Assembly (NCBI RefSeq): GCF_004116465.1 | Contig: NZ_PDJV01000001.1 | Coordinates: 186,001 to 250,000 of the forward strand | DNA length: 64,000 nt | Direction: 5' to 3' | Source: Arcobacter sp. F2176 | GTDB taxonomy: Bacteria > Campylobacterota > Campylobacteria > Campylobacterales > Arcobacteraceae | Part shown: piece by piece, positions 32,977-41,929 of the stretch | Layout: each line of letters opens with the position of its first letter | How positions within the stretch are numbered: position 1 is the stretch's first letter | Program-made: the position numbers and the translations under genes | Notes under the pieces: generated by a model | Seen by the model: the letters and a program-made list of their open reading frames with translations, nothing else | Databases searched by the model: none | What the model was told of the DNA's origin: nothing

Positions 32977-35238
32977 TTAAAAAGATGACCCTAAAGCAAA
33001 TTCAAATGAAGATGTTTTATCTCCAGCTTCATCATCTAATGCTTGAGAGAAGATAAATTGAAGTGGCCCAAATGGAGATATCCATTCAAATAAAGCTCCA
33101 GCACCACTTCTTTTTATTTCTGAAAAGGAATCTTTCCCTATCATACCATAATCATAGAAAACTCCCCATCTCATTTTAGATTTAGGAATTAAAGGAAAGG
33201 ATAACTCAATACTATTTGCAAACATTTGTTTATAAACTGTTTTATTTATTAAGTTGTCATCTGGACCAAAGGCATATGATTCATATCCTCTTAATGATTT
33301 TGGTCCACCCATATACAATGAGTCCCCTCTATTTAAGTGTCCATTATCTATTAGATAATTTAAATTTGCTCTATATCTAAAAATCCAGTCATGATTAGTT
33401 AAATCTTCTAATGAATGAAAATATTTAAAGTTTGTTAAACTTTTCATATACTCAGAATCACCACCAAGTCCTGCATATTCGAAAGAAGTTCCGGCTTTAA
33501 TACCACTTCTTGGTATTAAATAATCATCAGTATTATCAAAATTTAGATATGGAGTAATTGAACTTGTAATATAGTCTTGATTAACATTATCTGGCAAGTC
33601 TATTCCATCACTTTTATCATTATCTGAATATTTTTCTTCAATCATGTCAAATCTATATTTTACACCTGCATATAAGTTTCTTATAACTTCTCTACCTGCT
33701 GAAACTGAAAATCCTTTTGAAGTTTTATCTAATTCATAATCACCATCATCAGTACCGCTATAATCTATCTCATCTTCTGACTGATGTACTTCTACTGATC
33801 CATTATATTTACTATCTCTAATAGCAGGGTTTGATAACGAAACTTTATAATTGTGGTTTTTTTCTGAAAAGTCTACATTTACTCCAAGTGCTAATCCCGA
33901 ACCAAATACATTCTTTTCATTAACTCCTGCACTTACTAATAATCCATCATATGATCCATATCCACCACCAAGCGTAATATTTCCAGTTGGAGTCTCTTTT
34001 ACATTTACTATTAAGTCCATTGTTGTATCAGTAATTCTTTTTTGTTCAATTGTTACATCATCAAAGAAACCTGTTCTTTTTAATTTATTTTTAGATTCTG
34101 TTAAATCTGTAAGTGAAAATAAATCACTAGGTGCTAGATAAACATCTCTTCTTATAACTCTATCTAATGTTCTACTATTTCCTGAAATAATTACATCATT
34201 TATATAAACTTTTTTACCAGGAATTATGTTAAATATTACATCAGCTGTACCATTTTTTTCATTTTTGTTTATATCATACTTAACTTGTGTAAATGCATAT
34301 CCTAAATCAGATACCTTTGTTTTTAAGAATTCAACATCTTTTCTAAGTTTTTCAATATTAAAAATATCATCTTTTTCAAGTTTTAAGTCACTATATAAAG
34401 TTTTAGGATCGATTATTGAAGCATCAACATATATTTTAATATCATTTGTTTTGTACTGTTCACCTTCATGAATAAAGAAATCTAAAACAGCATCATTTGA
34501 TGCAAAATTAACTTTCATAAAAGGATCTTTTACCACAGAATCTAAATAACCATTTTTAAAATACTGATCTCTAATTCTTGGAGCATCATAATCTAGTTGC
34601 TCTAAATTAACTTCTCCACTATTATTTCCAAACCACCAAGGAATAAAATCCCGTTCATTATTTGCAGTTACTTCTGTAAAATCATCTGAGTCTAATTTAG
34701 TTGCACCATAATAATTTACTTTTTTAATTAGAATTTCATCACCAACATTTACATCAAAAGTAACTGCCACTGCATCATTATCTAAGTTTTCTACATTTAC
34801 TTCAACAACAGAATTTACATAACCTTCTCTTTCTAAATTTTTGAGTAAAATTTCTTTTGCATGCTTAATTTTAGAAGGAGTATACATATTCCCTTTTTTT
34901 ATACCCATTCTTGAATATAATTCCTCTTTATCTTCATCTCTACTTTTGTAGTTATTCATTTCTATATTAGCAATAGATGGTTTTTCTTTAAATATAAACT
35001 CAATATTTCCATTGTTATTATTAACTTTTATATCATCAAAATATCCAAATTTATAAAACTTTTTAATTGCATTATTAATTGATTTATTATTTATGTCATC
35101 ACCAACTCTAAAGTTTATTGTTTCATCCGCGATATCTTGAGAAATTCTAGATAAGTTAATATATTTTATTGACTGTATCTCTTGCCCATGTAAAAATGTA
35201 GCAAGCATTAAAGATGTATATAAAGCAGTTTTTTTCAC
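32977..35238 (-). CDS. bamA: Outer-membrane protein assembly factor BamA
   Basis: 753 residues. Signal peptide (~1-18), then five POTRA repeats (about 20-345) and an Omp85 beta barrel. Barrel marks include GGGYGSYDGLLVSAGVNEKN, the MGGPKSLRGYESYAFGP lid-lock loop with the conserved Arg-Gly motif, and a C-terminal Phe (FALGSSF). Inserts beta-barrel proteins into the outer membrane. First gene of the operon that runs to slt. Confidence 0.95.
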   Translation of the reverse strand: MKKTALYTSLMLATFLHGQEIQSIKYINLSRISQDIADETINFRVGDDINNKSINNAIKKFYKFGYFDDIKVNNNNGNIEFIFKEKPSIANIEMNNYKSRDEDKEELYSRMGIKKGNMYTPSKIKHAKEILLKNLEREGYVNSVVEVNVENLDNDAVAVTFDVNVGDEILIKKVNYYGATKLDSDDFTEVTANNERDFIPWWFGNNSGEVNLEQLDYDAPRIRDQYFKNGYLDSVVKDPFMKVNFASNDAVLDFFIHEGEQYKTNDIKIYVDASIIDPKTLYSDLKLEKDDIFNIEKLRKDVEFLKTKVSDLGYAFTQVKYDINKNEKNGTADVIFNIIPGKKVYINDVIISGNSRTLDRVIRRDVYLAPSDLFSLTDLTESKNKLKRTGFFDDVTIEQKRITDTTMDLIVNVKETPTGNITLGGGYGSYDGLLVSAGVNEKNVFGSGLALGVNVDFSEKNHNYKVSLSNPAIRDSKYNGSVEVHQSEDEIDYSGTDDGDYELDKTSKGFSVSAGREVIRNLYAGVKYRFDMIEEKYSDNDKSDGIDLPDNVNQDYITSSITPYLNFDNTDDYLIPRSGIKAGTSFEYAGLGGDSEYMKSLTNFKYFHSLEDLTNHDWIFRYRANLNYLIDNGHLNRGDSLYMGGPKSLRGYESYAFGPDDNLINKTVYKQMFANSIELSFPLIPKSKMRWGVFYDYGMIGKDSFSEIKRSGAGALFEWISPFGPLQFIFSQALDDEAGDKTSSFEFALGSSF

Positions 35239-35307
35239 GTGTATCCTTATAACTATTCTTATTAAAGCAGATAATATAACTAAATAAACTTTATAGGATG
35301 ATTAAGA

Positions 35308-35313
35308 TATAAT
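35308..35313 (+). promoter_or_regulatory. -10 box upstream of tyrA
   Basis: TATAAT in TTAAGATATAATC, 33 bases before the GTG start of tyrA. The 108-base divergent gap also contains the bamA promoter on the other strand. Confidence 0.45.
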
Positions 35314-35346
35314 CTTTTTTCATAATAAATAACAAGAGGGAATATA

Positions 35347-36177
35347 GTGAATATTGGAATTATTGGATTAGGTCTTATGGGTGGTTCTATTGCGAAAGCT
35401 GTAAAAAAATATGCAATTGCAAAAAATGTATATGGTTATGCAAGAAATGAACAAACTGCAAAAGAGATAGAGGATTTAAAACTAGTCGATAAACTAATGA
35501 GTTTAGAAGATTTAAAAAAGAACTCAGATGTAATTATTTTAGCTATTCCAGTTGATTCAATAATTTCTATGTTTGGTGAACTAAAAGATACATCAAAAAA
35601 TACTACTATAATGGACTTAGGTTCAACAAAAGAGTATATTGTTAAAAATATTCCAAAAGAAATAAGAAAAAACTTTATTGCAGCACACCCTATGACAGGA
35701 ACTGAAAATTTTGGCCCTAAAGCTGCAATTGATGGTTTATATGAAGGTAAAACTGTTGTTTTGTGTGATTTAGAGGAAAATGATGAAATACATAAAAATA
35801 GAGCAATAAAAATATTTCAAAATATTGGTATGAGACTTGTATTTATGAAAGCCTCTGATCATGATATTCATGCTTGTTATATGTCACACTTGCCACATGC
35901 CATATCTTACTCTCTAGCTAATACAGTGATGAGTCATGAAGATCCAAGATCAATTATTGCCTTAGCTGCTGGTGGTTTTAAAGATATGAGTAGGGTAGCA
36001 AAATCAAGTCCCAATATGTGGACTGATATTTTTAAACAAAATAGAAAAAATCTACTTAAATCAATAGATTTATTTGAAACACATATGAAAGAAGTAAGAG
36101 ATATGGTTGAAAAAGAAGATTATGAAGCATTAGCTCTATGGATGAAAAAAGCTAATAGCTTACATGAGATACTTTAA
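35347..36177 (+). CDS. tyrA: Prephenate dehydrogenase
   Basis: 276 residues, GTG start behind AGAGGG. Rossmann motif GLGLMGGSIAKA, then LGSTKEYIV, the substrate loop AAHPMTGTENFGP and the helix HDIHACYMSHLPHAISYSLA. Oxidatively decarboxylates prephenate to 4-hydroxyphenylpyruvate for tyrosine synthesis. No ACT domain, so no visible feedback module. Convergent with folP, 4-base overlap. Confidence 0.93.
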   Translation: MNIGIIGLGLMGGSIAKAVKKYAIAKNVYGYARNEQTAKEIEDLKLVDKLMSLEDLKKNSDVIILAIPVDSIISMFGELKDTSKNTTIMDLGSTKEYIVKNIPKEIRKNFIAAHPMTGTENFGPKAAIDGLYEGKTVVLCDLEENDEIHKNRAIKIFQNIGMRLVFMKASDHDIHACYMSHLPHAISYSLANTVMSHEDPRSIIALAAGGFKDMSRVAKSSPNMWTDIFKQNRKNLLKSIDLFETHMKEVRDMVEKEDYEALALWMKKANSLHEIL

Positions 36178-36983
36178 AGTCTCTCTACAGCGTTAATAGC
36201 TTCTTGAACTTTTATCGCTTGAAAATGTTCTTTTACATCATGACATCTCACAATTGAAGCACCATTTTTAATTGATTCCAAGTGAATAGCTAAAGTACCA
36301 GGAAGTCTATCTTCTGGACTTGACTCTACAATAGTATTTATCATAGACTTTCTACTTGCTGCCATTAATAACTCAAATCCAAAATGACTAAAATAATTTA
36401 AGTTTTTGATAAGTGATAAATTGTGTTCTAAATTTTTTCCAAAGCCAATACCTACATCTAAAATAATATCTTTTATTCCAAAACTTTTTGCTTTTTCAAT
36501 TCTTTTTTTAAAAAAATTATCAATATCCAAAATCACATTTTTGTATTTTGGGCTTTGTTGCATATTTTCTGGATTATTTTGCATATGCATGATAATTACC
36601 TCTGCATTATATTTTGAAGCTACCTTACAAACTTCATCATTTTCTAGTCCTGTAATATCATTAACCATACTAAACCCTTTACATAATGCATAATCTAACA
36701 CTTTTGGTTCATATGAGTCCAATGAAAACTTAACTTTTTCATATAACTTTTCTTCATAGATTAAATCAATAATTGGTTTTACTCTACTTAATTCTTCTTC
36801 AACTGAAACGGCAATACTTCCTGGACGACTTGAAACTCCACCTAAATCAATTATATTTGCTCCATCACTTATCATTTGTTCTATTTTTAAAATTGCACTT
36901 GAACCGTAAAATCTACTATTTTTGAAAAAAGAGTCTTCATTGGCATTAATAATACCCATAATTTTTGTTTTATTAGTTTTCAT
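36174..36983 (-). CDS. folP: Dihydropteroate synthase
   Basis: 269 residues. MGIINANEDSFFKNSRFY is the pterin-binding start, IDLGGVSSRPG the sulfonamide/pABA loop (usual Glu-Ser-Thr-Arg-Pro reads Val-Ser-Ser-Arg-Pro), then VNDITG, ILDVGIGFGKN and SRKSMI. Joins the pterin and p-aminobenzoate in folate synthesis. Shorter than Helicobacter forms, close to the E. coli length. Last gene of rppH-lysC-hobA-holB-folP. Confidence 0.92.
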   Translation of the reverse strand: MKTNKTKIMGIINANEDSFFKNSRFYGSSAILKIEQMISDGANIIDLGGVSSRPGSIAVSVEEELSRVKPIIDLIYEEKLYEKVKFSLDSYEPKVLDYALCKGFSMVNDITGLENDEVCKVASKYNAEVIIMHMQNNPENMQQSPKYKNVILDIDNFFKKRIEKAKSFGIKDIILDVGIGFGKNLEHNLSLIKNLNYFSHFGFELLMAASRKSMINTIVESSPEDRLPGTLAIHLESIKNGASIVRCHDVKEHFQAIKVQEAINAVERL

Positions 36984-37008
36984 GAAATCTCACTTTTTTG
37001 AAGTTTTA

Positions 37009-37632
37009 TTATCTGTGTTTTCTATGAATAATTGTTAGAAGTAGAGTAGTTAAGATATTAATGGGTCTTGAGTTTAACTCCAAAAGTTTTATTCCATTTG
37101 AGAAAACATCTAACTCTTTTTGAGTTAATTTTATTTTTTGTAAATTAATTTTAATCATTACTGATTCTATAATAGCTTTTGCTTCTTTTTTACCAATTTT
37201 TTGATTATCCTTTAAAAATTGATATAAACTTTTTAAATCCATTCTAAAAAAATCAAAATCAATATCAACTCTATCTATTTTACTTTTAAGATATTTATGT
37301 GGCATTCGTGAAAGAATAGTAGGTAAAATATTAGATTTTGATGTTGTGATAATAACAAAAACTATATTTCTGGGTGGTTCTTCTAATACTTTTAGTAAAG
37401 AGTTTTGAGCCTCAACTCTAAAGCTATTTCCACAAAGAACTATATATTTTGTTTCATTTGATGAAATATAAGCTTCTTTAATAACTTGTTGAGCTTGAGC
37501 TGTTAAAAAATCATCTTTTTCTTCATTTCTTACAATCCTATAACTATGTGAAGGAAAGGAAGGAATTAGACTATTTAAAGTTTCATCTATATTATTAACA
37601 ATTAGTATACTTGAACTATTAATATTAATCAA
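37009..37632 (-). CDS. holB: DNA polymerase III delta' subunit, short form
   Basis: 207 residues. VEAQNSLLKVLEEPPRNIVF is the delta'/DnaX signature, followed by ILPTILSRM. The N-terminal ATPase region is reduced and has no P-loop, as in other Campylobacterota delta' proteins, which act as the stator of the clamp loader. Its gene lies 2 bases after hobA, linking clamp loading and DnaA control. Confidence 0.82.
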   Translation of the reverse strand: MININSSSILIVNNIDETLNSLIPSFPSHSYRIVRNEEKDDFLTAQAQQVIKEAYISSNETKYIVLCGNSFRVEAQNSLLKVLEEPPRNIVFVIITTSKSNILPTILSRMPHKYLKSKIDRVDIDFDFFRMDLKSLYQFLKDNQKIGKKEAKAIIESVMIKINLQKIKLTQKELDVFSNGIKLLELNSRPINILTTLLLTIIHRKHR

Positions 37633-37634
37633 TT

Positions 37635-38186
37635 TTAACTCTCAACATTAATCTCAGCAAAAAGAGCTGCACTTAAGGTTTTATTATATAATCTAAACAT
37701 CTGTAAAAGTTTCATATCTAAAGCTATATCGCTACTTTTTAAATTAAAAGCATCTTGTTTTTCTTCATCAAAAAGCCAAAGAAAAGAGTATTTAGAAACT
37801 TTTGGTATAAAAGCTCTTGCATCTTGACTTCTTCCTATGTACCAAAAACAATATCCATTTGGAAAAGAGATATTTAACATATCTTTTAAATAATTTACAT
37901 CATCTTCATTTTGAACATTGTCCATTAATTTATAAAATGATTTAAAATCATAAAAAGGCAAATATGGCCTATTTAAACTTTTTTTATTTATATTTGTAAG
38001 AATGTACTCTAAAAACCAATTTCTCTCATCATCACTTATAACAATAACAGAACAACCTTTATCTAAAATACTTAATACAGACTTAGCAACTAAAGGTGTC
38101 CATTCATATTTTTTTTCTTCTAACCAAGGAGATAATAACTTATCATCCCTGATTGTATCAACAGTCCAATTTAAAAACTCTTGCAC
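37635..38186 (-). CDS. hobA: DnaA-binding initiation regulator HobA
   Basis: 183 residues. The start FLNWTVDTIRDDKLLSPWLE, the VIVISDDERNWFLEYILTNI core and the LPFYDFKSF segment match HobA, the DnaA-binding protein special to Campylobacterota (functional equal of DiaA). Helps assemble DnaA on oriC. Same position between lysC and holB as in Helicobacter. Confidence 0.88.
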   Translation of the reverse strand: MQEFLNWTVDTIRDDKLLSPWLEEKKYEWTPLVAKSVLSILDKGCSVIVISDDERNWFLEYILTNINKKSLNRPYLPFYDFKSFYKLMDNVQNEDDVNYLKDMLNISFPNGYCFWYIGRSQDARAFIPKVSKYSFLWLFDEEKQDAFNLKSSDIALDMKLLQMFRLYNKTLSAALFAEINVES

Positions 38187-38188
38187 TT

Positions 38189-39397
38189 CTATTTATCCAA
38201 CTCATATGCATCATGTAAAGCACGAACTGCTAATTCTGCATATTTTTCTTCAACTATCACTGAAATTTTTATCTCACTAGTTGATATTATTCTAATATTA
38301 ATATTCTCATTAGCTAAAGCAGTAAATGCTTTAGAAGCAACACCTGTGTGAGATTTCATACCAACGCCTACTATTGAAACTTTACAAATTTTTTCATTGT
38401 AGTCAAATTTTTCAACTTCATCTTCAAATTTATGCATAATAGTTTTACAAATTTCTAAATCAGTTGTAGGAATTGTAAAGTCCAAAGATGTTTTTCCATC
38501 TACTGCAACTGTTTGTACTATCATGTCAACATTAATATTTGCATCTGCTAGTGCTGTAAAAATATATGATGCAATTCCAGGTCTATCTGTAACTCCATAC
38601 ATACCAACTCTTACTTGATTTTTATCCAAAGCAATACCACTTACTATTGGCTGTTCCATTATATTCTCTTCCTTTGTTATTAAAGTACCTTCTACTTCTG
38701 GAGTAAAACTACTTCTTGATATTAAATTTACATTTAATTTTTTTGCCATTTCTACAGATCTATTTTGTAAAACTTTTGCACCTAGACTTGCTAACTCTAA
38801 CATTTCATCATAAGATATTTTGTCAAGTTTCTTAGCTTTTGGCTCTATTCTAGGGTCTGTAGTATATATACCATCAACATCTGTATATATCTCACAGACA
38901 TCTGCTTCTATTGCTCCTGCAATCGCAACAGCTGTTAAATCTGAACCACCTCGTCCAAGTGTAGTTACTCTACCTTTTTGTGTGACACCTTGAAAACCAG
39001 CAACTACAACAATTTTACCTTGAGCTATTGATTCTTTCATATTTTTTGTATCTATATACTCAATTCTAGCTTTTGTATGTCTTTCATCTGTTACAATACC
39101 AGCTCGTCCACCACTCATTGAAATAGCATTATACCCAGCTTCATTTAAAGCAATAGATAGTAAAGCAGATGTAACTCGTTCACCAGAACTTAACAGCATA
39201 TCCATTTCAGAAGAAGCAGGCATTTTTGAAAAACTTTCAGCATATTCAATTAACTTATTTGTTTCACCACTCATTGCAGATACTACTGCAATAACATCAT
39301 GACCTTCATCTTTAATTTTTTTAATAATAGTTGCAACATTTTGAATTCGTTCTAATGTGCCAACGCTAGTACCACCAAATTTTAATACTTTTAACAT
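38189..39397 (-). CDS. lysC: Aspartate kinase
   Basis: 402 residues. KFGGTSVGT start, then LGRGGSDLTAVAIAGAIEAD and IYTDVDGIYTTDPR of the kinase fold, then two ACT domains (~265-400; VDMIVQTVAVDGK, VGVGMKSHTGVASKAF) for lysine/threonine feedback. First step of the aspartate family. Overlap-free operon with hobA (2 bases). Confidence 0.95.
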   Translation of the reverse strand: MLKVLKFGGTSVGTLERIQNVATIIKKIKDEGHDVIAVVSAMSGETNKLIEYAESFSKMPASSEMDMLLSSGERVTSALLSIALNEAGYNAISMSGGRAGIVTDERHTKARIEYIDTKNMKESIAQGKIVVVAGFQGVTQKGRVTTLGRGGSDLTAVAIAGAIEADVCEIYTDVDGIYTTDPRIEPKAKKLDKISYDEMLELASLGAKVLQNRSVEMAKKLNVNLISRSSFTPEVEGTLITKEENIMEQPIVSGIALDKNQVRVGMYGVTDRPGIASYIFTALADANINVDMIVQTVAVDGKTSLDFTIPTTDLEICKTIMHKFEDEVEKFDYNEKICKVSIVGVGMKSHTGVASKAFTALANENINIRIISTSEIKISVIVEEKYAELAVRALHDAYELDK

Positions 39398-39414
39398 CTA
39401 ATTCATAATCCTTT

Positions 39415-39918
39415 TTAAATATAACCTTCTTTTTTAAAATACTTCAATACTTGCTTATAAACTGTTCTTTTAAAAAAAGTTATATAATCATAAATATTTT
39501 TTGTTGGAACAAATTTATATTCACTAAATTCAGGTGTGTGATGTGTATAAATATCTATTCTAGCACCATCATTTAATTTTACTAAATAATACTTTTGTAT
39601 TTGACCATCATATGGTTTCATTTTTTCGGCAATTGCTGGAGGGAAGTCATAACTTACCCACTCAGGATACTCTGCAATGATTTTGATATCACTAGTACCA
39701 ATTTCCTCTTCTAATTCTCTAAATAAAGCTTCTTTGGCTGTTTCACCATCATCAATTCCACCTTGAGGAAATTGCCATGCATTTTCGACATCAGTTCTTG
39801 AAGCTATGAAAAGTTCGCATTTTTGAGGATACTTTGCTGATAAAACAATTGCTGCTACATTAGGTCTATAATTTTTACCACTTACATTTGTAGGTATATT
39901 CTCACTTTTATCAATCAT
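39415..39918 (-). CDS. rppH: RNA pyrophosphohydrolase / dinucleoside polyphosphate hydrolase (Nudix)
   Basis: 167 residues. Full Nudix box GGIDDGETAKEALFRELEEE with the following IG, preceded by NAWQFPQGG. Length and neighbours match the Helicobacter NudA/RppH gene at the head of the lysC-hobA operon. Removes pyrophosphate from RNA 5' ends or splits diadenosine polyphosphates. First gene of its operon. Confidence 0.92.
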   Translation of the reverse strand: MIDKSENIPTNVSGKNYRPNVAAIVLSAKYPQKCELFIASRTDVENAWQFPQGGIDDGETAKEALFRELEEEIGTSDIKIIAEYPEWVSYDFPPAIAEKMKPYDGQIQKYYLVKLNDGARIDIYTHHTPEFSEYKFVPTKNIYDYITFFKRTVYKQVLKYFKKEGYI

Positions 39919-39973
39919 AAATATCTTTTCCCTTATAATAAGGGAAATATTATAATAAACTTAGGATTAAAAA

Positions 39974-41035
39974 TTGCTTTTATACATACATATTCCATTT
40001 TGTGATAGTAAATGCTTTTATTGCGCATTTAACTCATATGTAGATAGATTTCACTTGAAACAAACTTATATGAAAGCTATTGAAAAACAACTAATTTACG
40101 ACATTGAACACTATTTAAAAGATGAAAAGATAGATACGGTATTTATTGGTGGAGGGACTCCTAGTTGTGTAGATTTTAAAGAGTATAAAAATATATTTAA
40201 AATCATATCACCATATTTAATTGAAAACTGCGAAATAACAAGTGAAGCTAACCCAAATTCTGCAACAAAAGAATGGCTTCAAGGTATGAGAGATTTAGGT
40301 GTAAATAGAATCAGCTTTGGAGTACAAAGTTTTAATGATAAAAAACTAAGATACTTAAATCGAGCGCATAATAGTAATAGTGCTATAAGTGCTATACAAA
40401 ATGCCAAATGTATAGGTTTTAATAGTATTAACTGTGATATTATTTACGGTGTACAAGGTGATAACTTTGAAAAATTAAAGTACGATTTTAATATGATAAA
40501 TGAACAAAATATTGATCATATAAGTGCATATTCTTTAACTTTAGAAGAGGGAACAAAGTTCTTTAATAAATCCCATGTAAAAATAGATGATGAAGAGCTA
40601 TCTTACAAGCTATTTGACTATTTAAAAGGCTTAGGCTATGAACAATATGAGATTTCTAACTTCTCAAAGTCTAAAAACACTCAATCTAAACACAATTTTG
40701 GCTATTGGGAATATACAAACTACTTAGGAATTGGAACAGGCGCTGTTGGCTTTGTAGATAATTTCAGATACTATCCCAATAAAAATATAGAAAAATATAT
40801 AGAAAACCCTATTTCTTATGAAAAAGAGTATATGGATGAAGTAGATATTAAAACAGAGAAAGTACTATTAGGTCTTAGATCTAATGTGGGAGTAAATTTA
40901 GCTATTTTTAATGAAAATGAATTAAAAAAAATAGAAATATTAATCGAAGAAAAAAAGCTATACAAAGTAGATAATAAAATCTATAATTACAATTTTTTAC
41001 TCTCAGATGAGATATCTTTATTTATATTAGATTAG
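39974..41035 (+). CDS. hemW: HemW-like radical SAM protein (heme chaperone)
   Basis: 353 residues, TTG start with AGGA seven bases before. The cluster motif is IPFCDSKCFYCAFNS (CxxxCxxC plus Phe), followed by VFIGGGTPS, SEANPNS, ISFGVQSF and the HISAYSLTLEEGT segment. It lacks the extra residues of HemN needed for coproporphyrinogen oxidation, so heme chaperone is the better call than HemN. Alone between rppH and prmC. Confidence 0.9.
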   Translation: MLLYIHIPFCDSKCFYCAFNSYVDRFHLKQTYMKAIEKQLIYDIEHYLKDEKIDTVFIGGGTPSCVDFKEYKNIFKIISPYLIENCEITSEANPNSATKEWLQGMRDLGVNRISFGVQSFNDKKLRYLNRAHNSNSAISAIQNAKCIGFNSINCDIIYGVQGDNFEKLKYDFNMINEQNIDHISAYSLTLEEGTKFFNKSHVKIDDEELSYKLFDYLKGLGYEQYEISNFSKSKNTQSKHNFGYWEYTNYLGIGTGAVGFVDNFRYYPNKNIEKYIENPISYEKEYMDEVDIKTEKVLLGLRSNVGVNLAIFNENELKKIEILIEEKKLYKVDNKIYNYNFLLSDEISLFILD

Positions 41036-41067
41036 CTTCTATTAAAGAATAATTTATACTCTATATG

Positions 41068-41073
41068 TATAAT
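41068..41073 (+). promoter_or_regulatory. -10 box upstream of prmC
   Basis: TATAAT 21 bases before the TTG start of prmC. Confidence 0.4.
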
Positions 41074-41094
41074 ACGGTTTTCAAAGGAGTTTAA

Positions 41095-41919
41095 TTGACA
41101 ATAAAAGAGACCATTAAAAAATATTCACAAGAGCTAAAAGAAGTAACACATATACCAGCAAAAGAAGTAGAAATATTGATTATGTTTCTACTAGAAAAAA
41201 ATGTTATTTGGATGCATTTAAATGGTAATTTTGAGTTTACAAAAGAGGAAGAACTAAAAGCTTTAGTTAAAAAAAGAGCCACACATTTTCCACTAGAATA
41301 TCTTACAAATAGAGTTTCTTTTTATGGTGAAACATTTATTATAAAACAGAATGTTTTAATACCTAGACCAGAGACTGAAATATTAGTTGAAAAAGCATTC
41401 GAAAAATTAAAACAAATAGAAAATCCAAAAGTAGTAGAAATTGGAACAGGAAGTGGAATAATTTCAGTAATGCTTTCAAAACTACTTCCCCAACTAAAAG
41501 TTACTGCAGTTGATATAAATGATGATGCCTTAGAATTAGCAAAAGAAAATGCAAAAAAACACTCAGTAGAAAATCAAATTTCTTTTATAAAATCTGATTT
41601 ATTAAAAGAGGTTAGTGGAGATTTTGACATGTGTATTTCAAATCCACCATATATTTCAAATAATTATGTTTTACCACATAATGTTAAATATGAGCCCAAA
41701 AATGCCCTTTTTGGAGGAGAAATTGGTGATGAACTTTTAAAAGATTTAATAGAAGAAGTTACATCAAAAAATATAAAATATCTATATTGTGAATATGGAT
41801 ATGATCAAAGAGAATCTATAAAAAATTATATGAAAAAATTCAATGTAAAATCACTAGAGTTTTATAAAGACTATTCTGATTTTGACAGAGGGTTTTTAAT
41901 TGAATTTAATACTAAATAA
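41095..41919 (+). CDS. prmC: Release-factor glutamine methyltransferase
   Basis: 274 residues, TTG start supported by AAGGAG six bases upstream. N-terminal helical domain, then SAM motifs VVEIGTGSGIISVML and AVDINDDALELAKENAKKH, and the NPPY motif in CISNPPYISN. Methylates the GGQ glutamine of peptide release factors. The next gene starts just after its stop. Confidence 0.94.
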   Translation: MTIKETIKKYSQELKEVTHIPAKEVEILIMFLLEKNVIWMHLNGNFEFTKEEELKALVKKRATHFPLEYLTNRVSFYGETFIIKQNVLIPRPETEILVEKAFEKLKQIENPKVVEIGTGSGIISVMLSKLLPQLKVTAVDINDDALELAKENAKKHSVENQISFIKSDLLKEVSGDFDMCISNPPYISNNYVLPHNVKYEPKNALFGGEIGDELLKDLIEEVTSKNIKYLYCEYGYDQRESIKNYMKKFNVKSLEFYKDYSDFDRGFLIEFNTK

Positions 41920-41929
41920 AAGGAATAAT

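Noticed and set aside
41900-41929. Upstream TTG start for the M3 peptidase
   Set aside because: Lies inside prmC without a ribosome site; ATG at 41930 has AAAGGAAT before it.
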